From Perkinsus olseni (taxonomy: Eukaryota > Perkinsozoa > Perkinsida), in contig JABANN010000132.1 in assembly GCA_013115125.1 (NCBI GenBank), positions 1 through 63,848 on the forward strand: 63,848 nucleotides of DNA, read 5' to 3'. The notes under the pieces were generated by a model. That model saw only the letters and a program-made list of their open reading frames with translations, made no database searches and had not been told where the DNA came from. Positions 10,819-25,200 of this stretch are shown one piece after another. Position 1 is the stretch's first letter. Every line of letters begins with the position of its first letter. A program made the position numbers and the translations under genes.

Positions 10819-12102
10819 CTATTGGAAGGTATTCAGCCAATCAGTGACGCGGACCCCCATCGAGTCATCTGTTGTGCTCTTATGCATCGCCGGATGGGGT
10901 ACTGGCATGCCTATCGAGGAGAACTGGTCATTCACGGCCACCAATAAACGGCCTCTACCGCCGTATATCGATGCTCCGATCCATATCAAGTCAGTGGGGT
11001 CCATCGAGGGGTCGGTGTCGAAGATTGTGATGCTTTCCGATGAGAAATTGGGCAACCTAGCGAGCAGTGCCAAAGGCTCAGGTGCTGGGTTCATGGCTCA
11101 CTTATCAGAGACCAGCAAGGCGAAAGCTTGAAGGATATCGGCCTCCAACGAGACACATCTTGACCGTCCCCCTACGAAGTAGACCTTCGACGCTACATGC
11201 CGTCGGACATCGATAGGGCACTTGGTTACAGCTTCCACCATTGCTGATACAACCTGAGATCAACCTCTCCACACTCTCGCAACTCTGGAAGGCTCACCAG
11301 CTCTAGGATCTCATCTCCACTATGTGAATGCTCATCCGTAGGACGTGATCGTGCCTTCTGCGAGCAGGGAATAGACAGTCAGTTTCAGCTCTGCCGACTC
11401 ACTCCGTAGGATGCGGACTCCGCCGCGGCTTCCATGACGGGCATGCACGCGAAGACGGGCACTACCCGGCTGGAGCTGTGCCCCATGTCCACAACGAGAG
11501 CGGTAGGCTGACCGATAGCATACCTGAGTTACTCGTCTCCCCACACCCCCCATGAGCGCCACTTAACAGACTCAATGGTGCTCCTAATGTGACCATTCTC
11601 CACTTGCAGCGGAACCGGTGCGCCAGCATGTCGGAGACCTTTCCGAACACGTCCCGGGTAAGAGAGCGACCCGCAGCACAGGCGTACTGAATCTCGGATG
11701 TATCTCGGAGTGAACATGTTCTCTAGCACCAGGATTCTCGTATCGCCCCAGGAGTCAGCGTTGGTCGGAGGGCTCACTAAAAGTCGATCCAGCAAGACCT
11801 GAGGTTGCACGACGAAGCAACAGCGACTGAGGGGCTGCTGACTGACATGTCCGAGAAAGCTCTCGAGCTCATCGGGGGTCCAGTCTTCCCAGCGATCATG
11901 AAGAGACCGAATCCTCCATCGTGGTTTGCACTCAGTAGCATAGCCAACCTGTGGGAAAGATCAGTGCCTGAGCTGCTCGAGTCTGCCACCTTCCACGTGT
12001 GAAGTCCCATGTCAATAACAGCGGTGGGGCGTCTCCCTGAGGTCACATCTCGGGGGTCGACCGACCGAAACCATGCTCACGTAAGCTCGCTTTCGTCATC
12101 AT
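10819..12102 (-). CDS. ACTR10: Actin-related protein 10 (dynactin subunit)
   Basis: Eight exons join in frame: 12102-12081, 12036-11990, 11948-11688, 11638-11547, 11523-11403, 11357-11298, 11253-11102, 11056-10819 (330 residues). The actin fold is clear: phosphate loop 1 AVIDMGLHTWKVGYATE, loop 2 ALVVDMGHSSSRVVPVF, adenosine site KCPIDVRRHVASKVYFVGG, C-terminal LIWIGASIYG. The segment ILVLENMFTPRYIRDS matches animal Arp10 best among the actin relatives I recall. Arp10 sits at the pointed end of dynactin, which links dynein to cargo. The second half of nucleotide loop 1 is unlike true actin. One intron (11524-11546) is only 23 nt. The frame stays open upstream to an ATG at 12198, so the start could be earlier. 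Confidence 0.82.
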
Positions 12103-12506
12103 GGATGACACAGAGGTCACCGACCGACGAGCCAGTCCAGCAAGAGGGGGTGCATGGGGCTTCAGTATTGGAGATAGTTGAGGGGACAGGCCGGACATGT
12201 CCACGAGGTGCCTCAAGAACTGCCGCTGTCCGGCGCCGGTGTCGCGTCTTGGTAGTCCGAAGCGAATCAGTGGGCTCAGTGTTACTGAGACTCGGAGCGG
12301 ACGACGCACAATTCACAGCGCAACGCTTCGGCTGGCAAACTAAATCTGTTATCATGGGAGCGTGTTCATTGACTAGTTCCCTCTTGGTCGTGGCGGTCTG
12401 CTAAATGTCAGCTCAGTAGTGGTAGGAGGCGGCGAGCACAGTGTTGCCGAGGCACGGCCGAGATAAGCACCTTCCCCCAGCTGAGACAGAGGTCACTGGC
12501 CAGTAG

Positions 12507-12704
12507 TCATTGCCTTGTCTGCCACTCGGGAATTACTCGCGTTATAAAGTTCTCAATGTACTCCTTAAGCAGGTCGTTCTCCTCCTCCAGGGCAGCATTC
12601 TGCAGTCTGACCTCCTCCGCCCTGTACGTCATCTCGCTGAGAGTCTTCTGCAGCTCCATCGCTTTCTCTATCAACGCAGCTCGGTGACGCGAATCCAGCG
12701 GCAT
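12507..12704 (-). CDS. SCOC/UNC-69-like short coiled-coil protein
   Basis: A 65-residue intact ORF, nearly all one coiled coil: KAMELQKTLSEMTYRAEEV, then NAALEEENDLLKEYIENFI. The register and the ending EN-L--YIENF resemble the core of animal short coiled-coil protein SCOC, an Arl1-binding Golgi and autophagy factor. The family's long N-terminal tail is absent. It lies 400 bp upstream of the Arp10 gene on the same strand. So short a coiled coil can resemble others by chance. Confidence 0.65.
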   Translation of the reverse strand: MPLDSRHRAALIEKAMELQKTLSEMTYRAEEVRLQNAALEEENDLLKEYIENFITRVIPEWQTRQ

Positions 12705-12812
12705 TGAAGGCTACCGATCGCAGGAACTGAAGGGAGAGGCCTACTCGAACTCAAAACTGACGGTGAGGTAAAAAAGAAACTTCTAATAACGCGGGCGGTT
12801 CTTCGCTGTCTG

Positions 12813-13200
12813 CTACGATTTCACGTCGATCAGGGTTATGGCCACGACGACGGAGAGCATGAGCAGCACTGTGAAGAACATGAGGCATGCGCTGAGCATG
12901 CGTTTAGTGCACCAACAGTCACCACCACAACACTGGCAGCATCTCCATGCAGTAGGGGCATCCGAACCATCAGTTAAGGCAGCGGTTATCCATCTATAAG
13001 GAAAAACAGAGGAAGGCTCGGAGACCTCTGCTGCCCCTACCTCATGGGGCCAAAGCCCTGCCTGGCGATGAGAAGACGTGCGGGGGCATCCTCAGCAGGA
13101 TCCTCCTCGTCGGGGTCGCGGAGAGGTAATAACTCCCGTTCGCTAACTGTAGATGGTCGGAATATCCCCAACAGAGGGCACCACGATGCAAAACTGAGAA
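12813..13200 (-). CDS. Cys-rich tail-anchored membrane protein, 5' end unresolved
   Basis: The last exon is 12993-12813 and the one before ends at 13041, with a 47-nt GT-AG intron. Joined, they read an acidic stretch (RDPDEEDPAEDAPA), then LLIARQGFGPMRWITA, a cysteine cluster (CCQCCGGDCWC), then one hydrophobic segment (MFFTVLLMLSVVVAITLI) four residues before the stop. That is the plan of a tail-anchored protein. The cysteine cluster just before the membrane could be palmitoylated or bind metal. I could not fix the start: the acidic exon runs up towards 13200, and another open exon lies at about 13160-13265. No family recognised. Confidence 0.55.
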
Positions 13201-13411
13201 GGCGAGCTCATCTCCGGCCAAACGCGTTCGATCCGCGTGGAGACGTCAACGAGGGTAGAAGCACCTATTGACGAGGGGATGAACAGCGTTACCCTTCCCC
13301 AGCATCCCGGTCCTCGGTCGCAAACTCGGTGTCGTTAATAAGCCTTTCAGTGTAGCCTGTGCGCATTGGCCTGACCGTCACTGTTCTTCAAGGAATTTGG
13401 CTTTTATCGTC

Positions 13412-13864
13412 CTACCGCCGTACTCCACTTTCATTGTGAGCCTGTCGGTCATCCGCACCGAGGAGCTCTCTCTGTCGCTGCTCTATCTCCTGGGCACGAT
13501 GGACCTCCTCAGCATGCTTAAGATCGATCTCCTGTTGGAGGCGCACTTCCTCATGGGACTGTAGCGTCTGTGCCAGCTTGAGGTCAGCGTCCTGAACGAC
13601 ACTTCAACCAGCACGAAGGCCATCCAAAGGCCCCCCCCACCTCTTGCTCCTCTCTGGCGGCCTCGGCCTCTCGTTCCTGATACCTTCGCTGGTGCCGCTG
13701 TCTAAGAGAAATCGTTCTCGCATAGAACCCTGTCTCCGCCGTCCCGCGCACTACCGGTAATCGTCCAAGACTGCTGCAGGCCTGCTGCTGTCGCTGGCGG
13801 AGGCGGCTGGGCCCGGATCGTCACGATCATTCTGATATGAGGAAGATGAAGAGGATGATGCCAT
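13412..13864 (-). CDS. Small coiled-coil protein, unknown
   Basis: Three exons join in frame: 13864-13755, 13701-13641, 13591-13412, with 53- and 49-nt introns (116 residues). It starts MASSSSSSSYQND, followed by a Ser/Asp/Pro-rich part. The rest is a charged helix rich in Arg, Gln and Glu (YQEREAEAAREEQEDAD), then LKLAQTLQSHEE, which loosely resembles a ubiquitin-interacting motif, then more coiled coil. No single-frame ORF covers it, so simple ORF calls miss it. The function is unknown. Confidence 0.65.
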
Positions 13865-14186
13865 TGATGAAGCAGCCGAGAAGATCTTGAGCACCGGGTA
13901 ACCGGTAGAAATGTCAGTCCTGGGGTTCGAACCTGGGACATTTTTGTGCGACTTGACGCCCCGCTCCCTCTGCGCATGCGTGCCTCGCTTGAATGTGTGT
14001 CATTGGCTAGCCTTTCTTATTCAACGTCTTCATGCATTTATAATCGTATTCGTGAGTGTAATTGCCTGTTCGCAGTGGATTCTTCCCCGTTATCGAGAGG
14101 ACCAATATAAAGTTGAGAGCTGCCAGGGGTGACGAGTCATAGCAAAAGTCACAGTTGGCGCGTTCTTGTGCGGCACTCAGCTGATA

Positions 14187-14950
14187 ATGAGGTGCACCCG
14201 CCTCTCACTCCTCATCCTCCTACTCGTCAGGCGTGTGGCGACTGATGGAGCTTCTCTGCGTGTATCGGCTGGCCCTTCCCCCTTCTCCTTCCCTCCCAAC
14301 TGCTCAGAGACCGCTAAGCCGAAAGACTTCCCCTTCTGCGCAACCGGAGAACTGGATCTCGGATTGAAGTGGGTTGTTAATTTTGATACTTATTTCTTCG
14401 ACAATTATCACCCGAGCGAGAGTGTGCTGCTCGGTCTCGACATGACTATCAATAAAGGCATCCCGGGAGTCTTGAGGTTCGAACTGGTGGCTGCGCAGTC
14501 CCCTTCGTGGTTGATCTACTGCCCAAGTGGCAGCCCCACTTGTTCGAGTCCGGCGTCAGGATCTGTACCAAAGGAGGTGGCCCGGGTAAATATGACCCCA
14601 AGACCAAAAGCTACTCGGCGCAGTTCAACATCACTGGCGACTCGGCACTGTATAGTAACGGTGTAAAATCGACCTGGCTCGTAGCACCGTTTGAGGCTGT
14701 TGGTAAAGCGTGGGTTAAACCCCATTTCGACATGGGGCTCGACGCAACGGTGGTCAACTCCGGCGGGGACCCGAATAACCTTCAAGTATCCCTTGACTTC
14801 ATCAACACCGTCGCTACGGTGGACGGCTCCGTCATGACGTGGCACTTGTTCAACGGTATGAGCTTCGACATGTACTCGAAGCCGACTGGCCATCACTATG
14901 TCAATAAGACTTTCGTAGACAAGATCATTCAGCTTCAGCCTCCACAATAA
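14187..14950 (+). pseudogene. Secreted protein, tandem family member 3, frame-shifted
   Basis: It follows the same plan as the members at 7383 and 9596: signal peptide MRCTRLSLLILLLV, then SAGPSPFSFPPNCS, ELDLGLKWVVNFD, GGPGKYDPKT and LTWHLFNGMSFD. The reading frame changes once near 14475, just after KGIPGVL, where alignment with the paralogues indicates loss of one base. Both halves are otherwise well kept, so the lesion is recent or is a sequence error. A TATAAAG sits about 80 bp before the ATG. It is separated from its two relatives by the 3-kb block of minus-strand genes. Confidence 0.75.
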
Positions 14951-16107
14951 GGCTTCGCCCGAGGAGCCAACAGTTGTCTATCGCGTGAGCAGCAACATGC
15001 CCGTCTCCAGTAGCTGCGGATGTGCCATGTATTTAGTCTTGTCCGACGCCCATCAAGTTGGCGGAGGCCAGCTCGATATGGGCTTCAAATTCTTCGGTCA
15101 CTGGGCATTTGTTTCGGTCGCTTTGTTCTGCAATATTCAGAAGATTATCGAGAGGTGTCAACTCCTTGCAATTGTTCTTTTTCATGACCATCTGTCATTC
15201 TAAAGGCTTCAATGTGGTGTTGCTTAGTGGGACCCTCTCTGCGGGACGATTTCGCCAACAATTTAGTATGTCGCATCAGACGAGGATGGGATCTAATTCA
15301 GTCAACTGCGTCAAAACGATATAGTTACAAATGGAACACGTCTGGCGGCTACAATGTCGGAGTCACGTCTGGCGGTCGTGAGTAGCAGCTCATGTACCTG
15401 TACGGGGGGTTAGAATCCTCATCCTCAAGGTAACTACGTTCGGAAGAGAAGCGGCGGGTGTAGCGTCAAATTATCCACAGGCCAACGCAATATTCGGAAG
15501 GTAGTGAAGAGCATGAGCTTGGGCTCCCGGTTCACTCAAGTGTCCTGCATTGAACCAGTCTGGCGGATTTCTTTATCGGACCGCACCCGCTGGGGGTTCG
15601 GGGGTTCGGGCAAGTCCAATGGCCAAAGCCGTCAGTCGCAGGTTTGCTAAGGGTGGCTTATCGAGGATTGCCTACTCTCTGCCTACTTACCTGTTCATGA
15701 CTGGGACCTGTTCTTCTCTGCAGCGTGTGGCTTCTTTTCGTGTTATCTCGGCATGAGTTCGCAGCTGGATGGGTCCGAGATATCGGCATCAGAGCTGCAG
15801 CAGCATCCAGACTCGTGAGGAAGTTTCTGCTGTATTGGGAGAAAGGCAGGACTTCACCGGCCTCCGAGTGTGGGAACCTGCTGGCAGTTGAGGCCTATGG
15901 CTTCTCAGGGGGAGTAGTCACCGAGGGTCGGGAGCTCATTCCTCTTCCACCCTGCCGCATCGAATGGTACACCAGTCGCTATCTGGAATTGGATACCACG
16001 TTTTTGTCAACTTCCAGCGTGGAGTTCATGAGCGGTGGAGTTTGCGAGGTCACGTGCTTGCTGGTAGTTCAATTCTATATGTCGATTGTTGTTGTTGTGA
16101 CATCACC
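14951..16107. other. Intergenic, possibly 5' exons of the transporter
   Basis: About 1.15 kb. An open frame at about 15725-16111 (+) could be leader or an upstream exon of the transporter, but I could not join it with confidence. The word ACGTCTGGCGG occurs twice near 15330-15375. Confidence 0.4.
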
Positions 16108-18843
16108 ATGAGGGTCACTGGAATCTACCCACCAACAGTGCCCGCTTTCGACCTCTGGCTGGCCCTCTTCTGTGCTGTCACTGAGTGTTGCACATCGTTC
16201 TTGATATTTACCCCCGCTATAACTGAGACCTTCTCTCAGAACTTTTTGGTAAGTCCAAGACGCTGGCATTCCACGGCGGCATCTCTAGCACGATTCACTG
16301 AGCTTCGTGTAGTTCTCGAGGTCGATACGCTCGTAGAATGAGTACGCTATGGGGTGCTGAGGCAGCAGTGTAGTTCAATAAGCCCGTGCCACCAACCTCG
16401 TCGCTCAGGTCTTTCTCTTCAGATCCTGGGCTTGGTCATAACTATCATAACGAGCCAGTTGACGGTATCGTCAGCGTTCGAGTGGACGATGAAAACAGTC
16501 ATCGCTTCTTGGTATGGGGCTGGCTTCGGATGCGCCATAGTAGCATTCGCAACCGCTGTCAACCATAACCACTACAACCCATATATCGGTGTTGCTGTGT
16601 CGATCCCGTTCGCGATATTCGTCTGCCTTGCTGAACAGGCTAATGTGACTCACTGTAAGCTGAGTGCCGTCTACAGAGGCGATAAGGCTCTCTTACTCAT
16701 CATGATTGTGGTTGTTTTTGGAGGAGACGTTCCCTACTGGGCTGCACTGACTGCCTGCATAGCGTACACGACAGGAACTACCATAACGCTGTTGGGCACC
16801 CTCATTCTTTGGTGTCTTCATCTCTTGCCGAGACCAGGCCCACCTCCAATGGCTTGGCTCGGTCTCTGCATGTCTGAGTACTTCGAGGAGATCTCGTCCG
16901 TCGCCCCTGTTGGAGAGATTCAGCAGGAGGAGCTCGATCAGAAGTGGAAGAGGCTCGACAGGGCTGCTGCGGCCGCGGCTGAAACGCCCGATTCTCATCT
17001 GCGCGGCATCATTTTTTCTATGGTGTCGTCACTATCAACCTTGGCTCACGCTATCAAGCACGCCTCCTTCAGTGAGGCTGCGGTGAAGCAGCTATGGGAG
17101 CCCGTCGATCATTCTCTGAACGTCATACGAGTTGAAGCGGTGTGCCGGCTACGGCCAAGCCCAGACACTCGAGTAGCGAAATTGGACTTGTACAGTCTCG
17201 CGATATCCTTGCGGAAGAAGAGCACCGATGCCTTGGCAGCTCATACCATTTGGATCGAGTCGGGCGATATGAGACCTATCTCGGAGTCGGAGTTGGCTCG
17301 ATTCGACTTCTGCACGCGGGAGATCGCTAACTACGTCGAGCTAGTCGCGGACTTTCTTTTCCGAGTGAACAATCCCCCGTCATCAATGAAGACCGCGTGG
17401 GCTCATTTCAAGTCTAGTGTTAAGAAGTGGATCAAAGCGCCATTGTTTAAGCGACTGAATCCCCCCACCCCGTGGCTCGTTCGATTGGCCTACCCGATTC
17501 GGTCGGGCGTGGGTGCCTGTGTCGCTGGTTGGATTATACTCGCCCTGTCGGAGACGCTGGAGCCCGTGCAGGACTACGGGCTGTGGATGATGCTACCATG
17601 CGTATTCTGTTTCCTGCCGACCCCCGGCGCATCCTTAGTGAAGGGGACGAGGAGGGTCATGGGCACTGTATGCGCGGGGGCACTTGCTATCGCCTGCGTT
17701 AGCATTCACCCCTACAACAAGGCGGCCTTTTTTGTGGAACTCTTCGTCGTGTCTTTCATTGGCAAGTTGCTTAAGTGCAGTCCTAGAGTCGATTATGCTG
17801 GTCTGGTCTTCGCCTTCACTTGGGTCATCGTTGGCCTCGCAGCAGGAACCGACACTCATTTGGAAGAGAGTGATATGGTGCTTCGCTCCGTCTACAGGGC
17901 CATATTAACGACGTGTGGTGTTATCCTGGCTACACTCATTTCTACACTCATGGTTCCAGAGTTCGCCTATGGCCGCTTGAGACGTGCCACCGCTCGAGCG
18001 ATCGAGAAGCAAGGCGAAATGGTCGCAGATTCTGTGGAGCTGGTGCAAGACGCCGAACCCGCGAGCAGAATACGCAAGTCCCTCGATGAGAGGGTTATTT
18101 CAGCAGGCGATGAACTGCTAGAGATCAGGGGTGAAAGATGGTCCCAGGTCACCGATGCTACAGTAGAAACGAAACTGTTCTCCTGTCTGAGAGGCTTGCT
18201 CAGGAGCGATGAGCGTCATGTTAACGCCGCTCATATAATCGCCTGCCAGCCCCTCCTGGACCGGCTGAACAGGCGCACTATGGTTGTGGTGACTGCGGCG
18301 GGGTCTTTCCATCCTAGCTCAGAGGAATCTAGGGGTCGGTTTGATGAGATCCTTGGTGGTCTCACGCCGTTCATATCGGACATGAGGACTGCTGGCCAAG
18401 AGCTCGCGAGGGTCACCAACAATCATGGCAGTCACCGCGGTCTCTGGGATGCCCGTTCAAGAAAGTTCGATGAGGCTCTGATGAGTCTGACCAGGGTCGA
18501 GAGCAAGATGCGCACGGCCATCCCGGCCTCCCGGAAAAGGCGGGCAAGGAGTGATGTGGACGAGGCGAAGGAGGAGGACCTCAGTGATGTGTATGCTATT
18601 CTACGAGCGTTGTCTTTGTTCATGGAAGCCTGGCGAGACGTTGAGCATATGATGTACTTTGGTTATGTTAAGGACAGTGTTAATCCTTTTGACGTGAGCT
18701 CTCTGGGCAGAAGTCGGGAGATGAGGAGAATGCCCACCCTTGGAGTGGCGCGTCTTCGTGCGTACTCAAGTGTCAGCGAAGCTGAGTCAACCCGCGATGA
18801 TCACACTGCTACTCCCACTAGGAGCGAGAGGCGATCATCTTGA
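16108..18843 (+). CDS. FUSC/ArAE-like multi-pass membrane transporter
   Basis: Two exons, 16108-16248 and 16423-18843, joined in frame across a 174-nt intron (853 residues). Two hydrophobic blocks of several helices each (about residues 10-160 and 400-560) are separated by a long helical soluble segment and followed by a 280-residue cytosolic tail. This repeated half-transporter layout is typical of the fusaric-acid-resistance (FUSC) / aromatic acid exporter and ALMT group. Features include IRSGVGACVAGWIILALSE at the start of block 2 and a basic end (ARAIEKQGE). It probably exports organic anions, but the substrate is unknown. An upstream non-coding exon is possible. Confidence 0.7.
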
Positions 18844-19449
18844 TGTAATTCTCTGCAACTATTTCTTCTGTTTCCACGTATCAATAAGCCGTAACTCCAG
18901 GTCATGCGGGTGACCATTTTATCAGCGGTTTCATTTATATCATATTCACTGTCTCAGCAACAGTGTTGTGTTGGTTGGTAACTGGAAGGGTCGGAATTGC
19001 CAACTTGTGGTCATCGGGACACTATAGAACGCAAGGACAGAATTTCTAGAGGACTCCACGGCGCGGTGGGGACATGCTCTCATTGCTGCTCAACTTGTCG
19101 CGCGTTATCAGAACCTTCGTGTGCGGCGGCCATCGAATTTTGCAGCAGTAGACGCAATAGTATCAACATGGCTCGAAGGGCTTCATGTATAGTCATCACT
19201 TGGGCGTAGCCTAGGAGGCTCGTGCGGGATCAGGACGCATGCTTATCGGGCGGTTCGCCCGTTGCTCGGCATGGGAGTGGCTTGAACCTAGGATGATATC
19301 TTCAAGCATGCTTGAATTGTGCATGGATGCAACCAGCATTGGCAGGATCCTCAGTAACAGTTTCGGGCCGCAGATCGAACATTCGGCTGCTGCTCATTCT
19401 TGGATCAGCAGCAGCTGCAGCAGCTGTGAGGACGGCCATGGAGCTGCTG
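18844..19449. other. Convergent intergenic gap
   Basis: About 600 bp between the stop codons of the transporter (+) and the protein kinase (-). It presumably holds both 3' untranslated regions. Nothing else was recognised. Confidence 0.45.
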
Positions 19450-22088
<2,639 letters not shown>

Positions 22089-22213
22089 AGCAGGCTCTGG
22101 TGGTGGATGCCAAGCGAACAGCGAGGGAGCCTGTCGATAACTCGGCAATTGCTATGATGAAACGGGTGAAATGTGGTATGCATAACAATGATCACACTCA
22201 TAATACACACCGA

Positions 22214-22245
22214 AGATGTCACTGAAAATAAGTCAAAAATACAAG
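22214..22245 (-). promoter_or_regulatory. Candidate trans-splice acceptor before the kinase
   Basis: On the minus strand, between the PIKfyve stop (22282) and the kinase ATG (22088), lies a T-rich tract ending TTATTTTCAG, with AG at 22223-22222. No matching upstream donor is needed if a spliced leader is added in trans, which is known in perkinsozoans and dinoflagellates. An ordinary 5'-UTR intron would look the same. Confidence 0.4.
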
Positions 22246-22281
22246 GCAGCCACGGCCGTAGCGCTGACACAGCTGGGGCTG

Positions 22282-25200
22282 CTAACTGAGGGTTTGCGGT
22301 ACGAAAAAGGAGGTTATTGCTCGGCCAAAGCGCTTGGCGTAGTCCTCGGGGTGGATGACCGTAGGGGCCACATCCAGCCGGGAGAAGCGAGGCCCCCATA
22401 GCTCATCTGACAAAGATCCGCTCGAAGCGACTTGAGTAGCAAAAACGACGACCCCGCCATCTAGCAGAGGTGAATCGGTTCATCCCCGGGCTTACTCATC
22501 AATTTCCTCGCGTCTGCGGAGGCGTTGCGTACCAGAGGGACCTCCACCGGGCCTGACACTTGGACGTCGCCCGACTCAGATGCCGCCGCGTCACTGGAGG
22601 CCATAGGAGGTATCAATAGACTTGCTGCCTCGGGGTCCGGAGCGGCAGCGACTGGCGACCCGTTCGACGGTCCTCCTCCTCGGGAATGCGCCAGGCTGTT
22701 GCCCGCAGACATGGCCGTCTTCAAGAGGGTCTCCAGCTGCTTCTCCCAAGTGTACGGCCGGAAGTAGTCGATCATCCCAAACGACACTTGTAGTGGGCCA
22801 AGGTCGGGGCCGCAAGCTAGAGAGCACGGCGAGTCCTCAGAGGGGGCGCGGCACTCATGAGGAGCGTAGATCCGCTGCCGTCTGAAGGCCCCTCCGCCGG
22901 CGTTATCAGGAGCCCTGTGCAGCATGAGCAGTAGGGAGTAGTCCACTATGTAGAGCTTGGAGAGGAAGTAGGTGTCGTTCCTGACGGCGCTGTCGAGGTA
23001 GAGATAGTCCTCTGGGGAGAGGGTGAGGGGTAGGCCACGCGTCCACTCGCGGAAGTTTTGGTCCCACAGAACCACGTCTGGCCCCTGTACTGGGTCCGAG
23101 GACTCGACAACTGGCGCAGCTTCATCAGGGCTCGCCGATCCATCAACACCCGATGACGTAGCCTCTCGAAAGGCTCTCTTCGGCCCCACTCCCTTCAGGT
23201 CGAACAGCAGCAGGTCCTGCCTCTGGCTAGCGCTGAGGTGGTGCTCGAGATGGCGCATGACGATGAAGGTTCGACGGTATTGTCGCCCACCCGCCTGCTT
23301 ATGGGTGACCGTGAACATACCATAAAGCTCAATTAACGTAGTGGGCATATTCTGGAAGATACGCTTGGCGTCATACCAGAACAGAGCCTCGCCATTCTCC
23401 TCTATGAAGTCCTGCTCCCGGGCCTTCAGCGCTTTGAAGATGTACCGGCCATTATGACTGACGTAGAAGGAAGCACCGCTCTTGCCTCCAGCGGGCCGCA
23501 GCCGTCTTGTGTGGCGAACCGATCGTATGAACTCCAAATCACCACCGCACATCCAATGCCTGAACGCGTGCCACTGCAGGGCGTAGTAGACTCGGACCTC
23601 CCAGCTGTGCTTCTCATTAGAGAACTCGATATCAACATGAGGGGAGACGTCCCCAGTGGCGCCCTCGGGGCCTGCCAGAAGGGCGGTTTTGACCCACAGG
23701 GCCTCGGCTTCACTAAGCCCTCGGCCACTGGCAGTCCTGTAGCTTCGGGGACCACTGCCAGCGGTGCAAGTCGGCCACTCGGTGTCCCTCCCCTCGTCAC
23801 TCTCACCGTTACCGTCATCGTCGCCATCGCGGTCCCTCAACTGCGGAGGCAGCTTCGGCTCGGTATGCAGCTCGGGATGGTTCATGAGATCCTCCGTCGT
23901 GAGGGGGTTCCCTGCGCACCAGGCCTCCTCTCGGCACACAGGGCAGCCCTCGGAGGTGTTCAGGAACTCTTCCGTCAGTTGCCGCATCTTCGTCTTCATC
24001 TGCTCACTCGCCAGAGCATATGCTACCCAGGAGCCGACGTCATCATCGTCAACGACAACACAGGCCATGTCCCCCGGTCTGTGCAGAGTTAGCTTGGCCT
24101 CCTGCGGTTTGATGATCTCCCGCACCTCATTAACTCGCTGGTAGATGCCAGCACAAGCCTGACCCGCGAAAACAGCTAGCTCTCGGACGCTACGCCGCAC
24201 CCGACCCTTCTGGTCTTCTTCTGGCAGACCGACTACACAAGGGGCCGAGGTGGAGCGTCCACGCAGGGCAGTGGCGACGCTCGGTACATCGTCAGCAGAG
24301 GGCAGTGACGCCACCCGTGTCGATCTACTCATAGACCCCAGGCGGGCCTCGGCCTCTGGGAGGGTGGCAGCGTAGGACGAGGGCCCCTGAGCATCCTTCT
24401 CTGCCTCCGGCGGCACCTTGGGGGAGGAAACTCCAGTCTCGCCGGTCTTGTCCACACCATCCGTGAGGGGTTGAAGACACTCGAGAACGCGATGGGAGAT
24501 GCTCCGGCAAGCCGAGAATATTTCATAGCGTACCGAGTTGAGGACGAGCGAGTCCCCTCTGTCCGTCGGAGCCGCTACGACGAAGGCGAGCATGGCGTGC
24601 AGGGTCGACTCGATGGCCTTGATACCCTCCAGTGCCCTCTTCGACACCGCCCGGCACTCCCATAAACCCCACTCCAAGACGGAGCGTTCCAGCTCGGAGA
24701 TGAGCTTTCTGACACCTCTAGCGAAATCCAGAGCTAGGTCACGCAGGAGTCTGATGTCCTCCGCCTTAGTGCAGCAATCATCGCGTCCCCAATAGGCCGA
24801 CGTGTCTCGGCTGAGTACCAGCGAATGACAGGGGGCGCTGCGCCACTCGAAGCTGCAGATCTTCTTGGCACCCCGGCAAGCGAAGAGGTGAACATGGTCT
24901 CTGAAGACTGAGTGAGGGCAGCAGTCGAGGGCGTCGGGCAAGTGCAGGAGGGCTCGAGGGTCGGTAGTAGCAGTGTAGTTGTGGAAGAAGAGTTCCAGAA
25001 ACTTGCCGAGGGAGATGCGAGACCCGTCTTTGGTCAGCTTCACCCTCGGTGTCACGTTCCTTGAGCACACCCTGCAGTATCGCCAGGTGTCGATGTCGAA
25101 GCCCGCCTCAGTGGTCTCAGTCGGGGTGTTTTGCATGTAGGAGAGGACCTGCTCTCCCGACCACCGCTCGGCTCGGACGATGACCCGGCCATGGCAGTGT

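Noticed and set aside
11057-11101. Apparent stop codon near the Arp10 C-terminus
   Set aside because: A 45-nt intron with a GTGAGC donor removes it and all eight exons then join in frame.
10844-11131. 95-residue plus-strand ORF
   Set aside because: It is the antisense of the last Arp10 exons, which carry clear actin motifs.
13044-13271. 75-residue plus-strand ORF
   Set aside because: The minus strand carries spliced coding sequence here, and the plus frame shows only Arg/Ser-rich noise.
13909-13943. B-box-like GGTTCGAACC inside a short inverted repeat
   Set aside because: Neither strand gives a cloverleaf. The inverted arms are only about 7 bp with a long imperfect centre.
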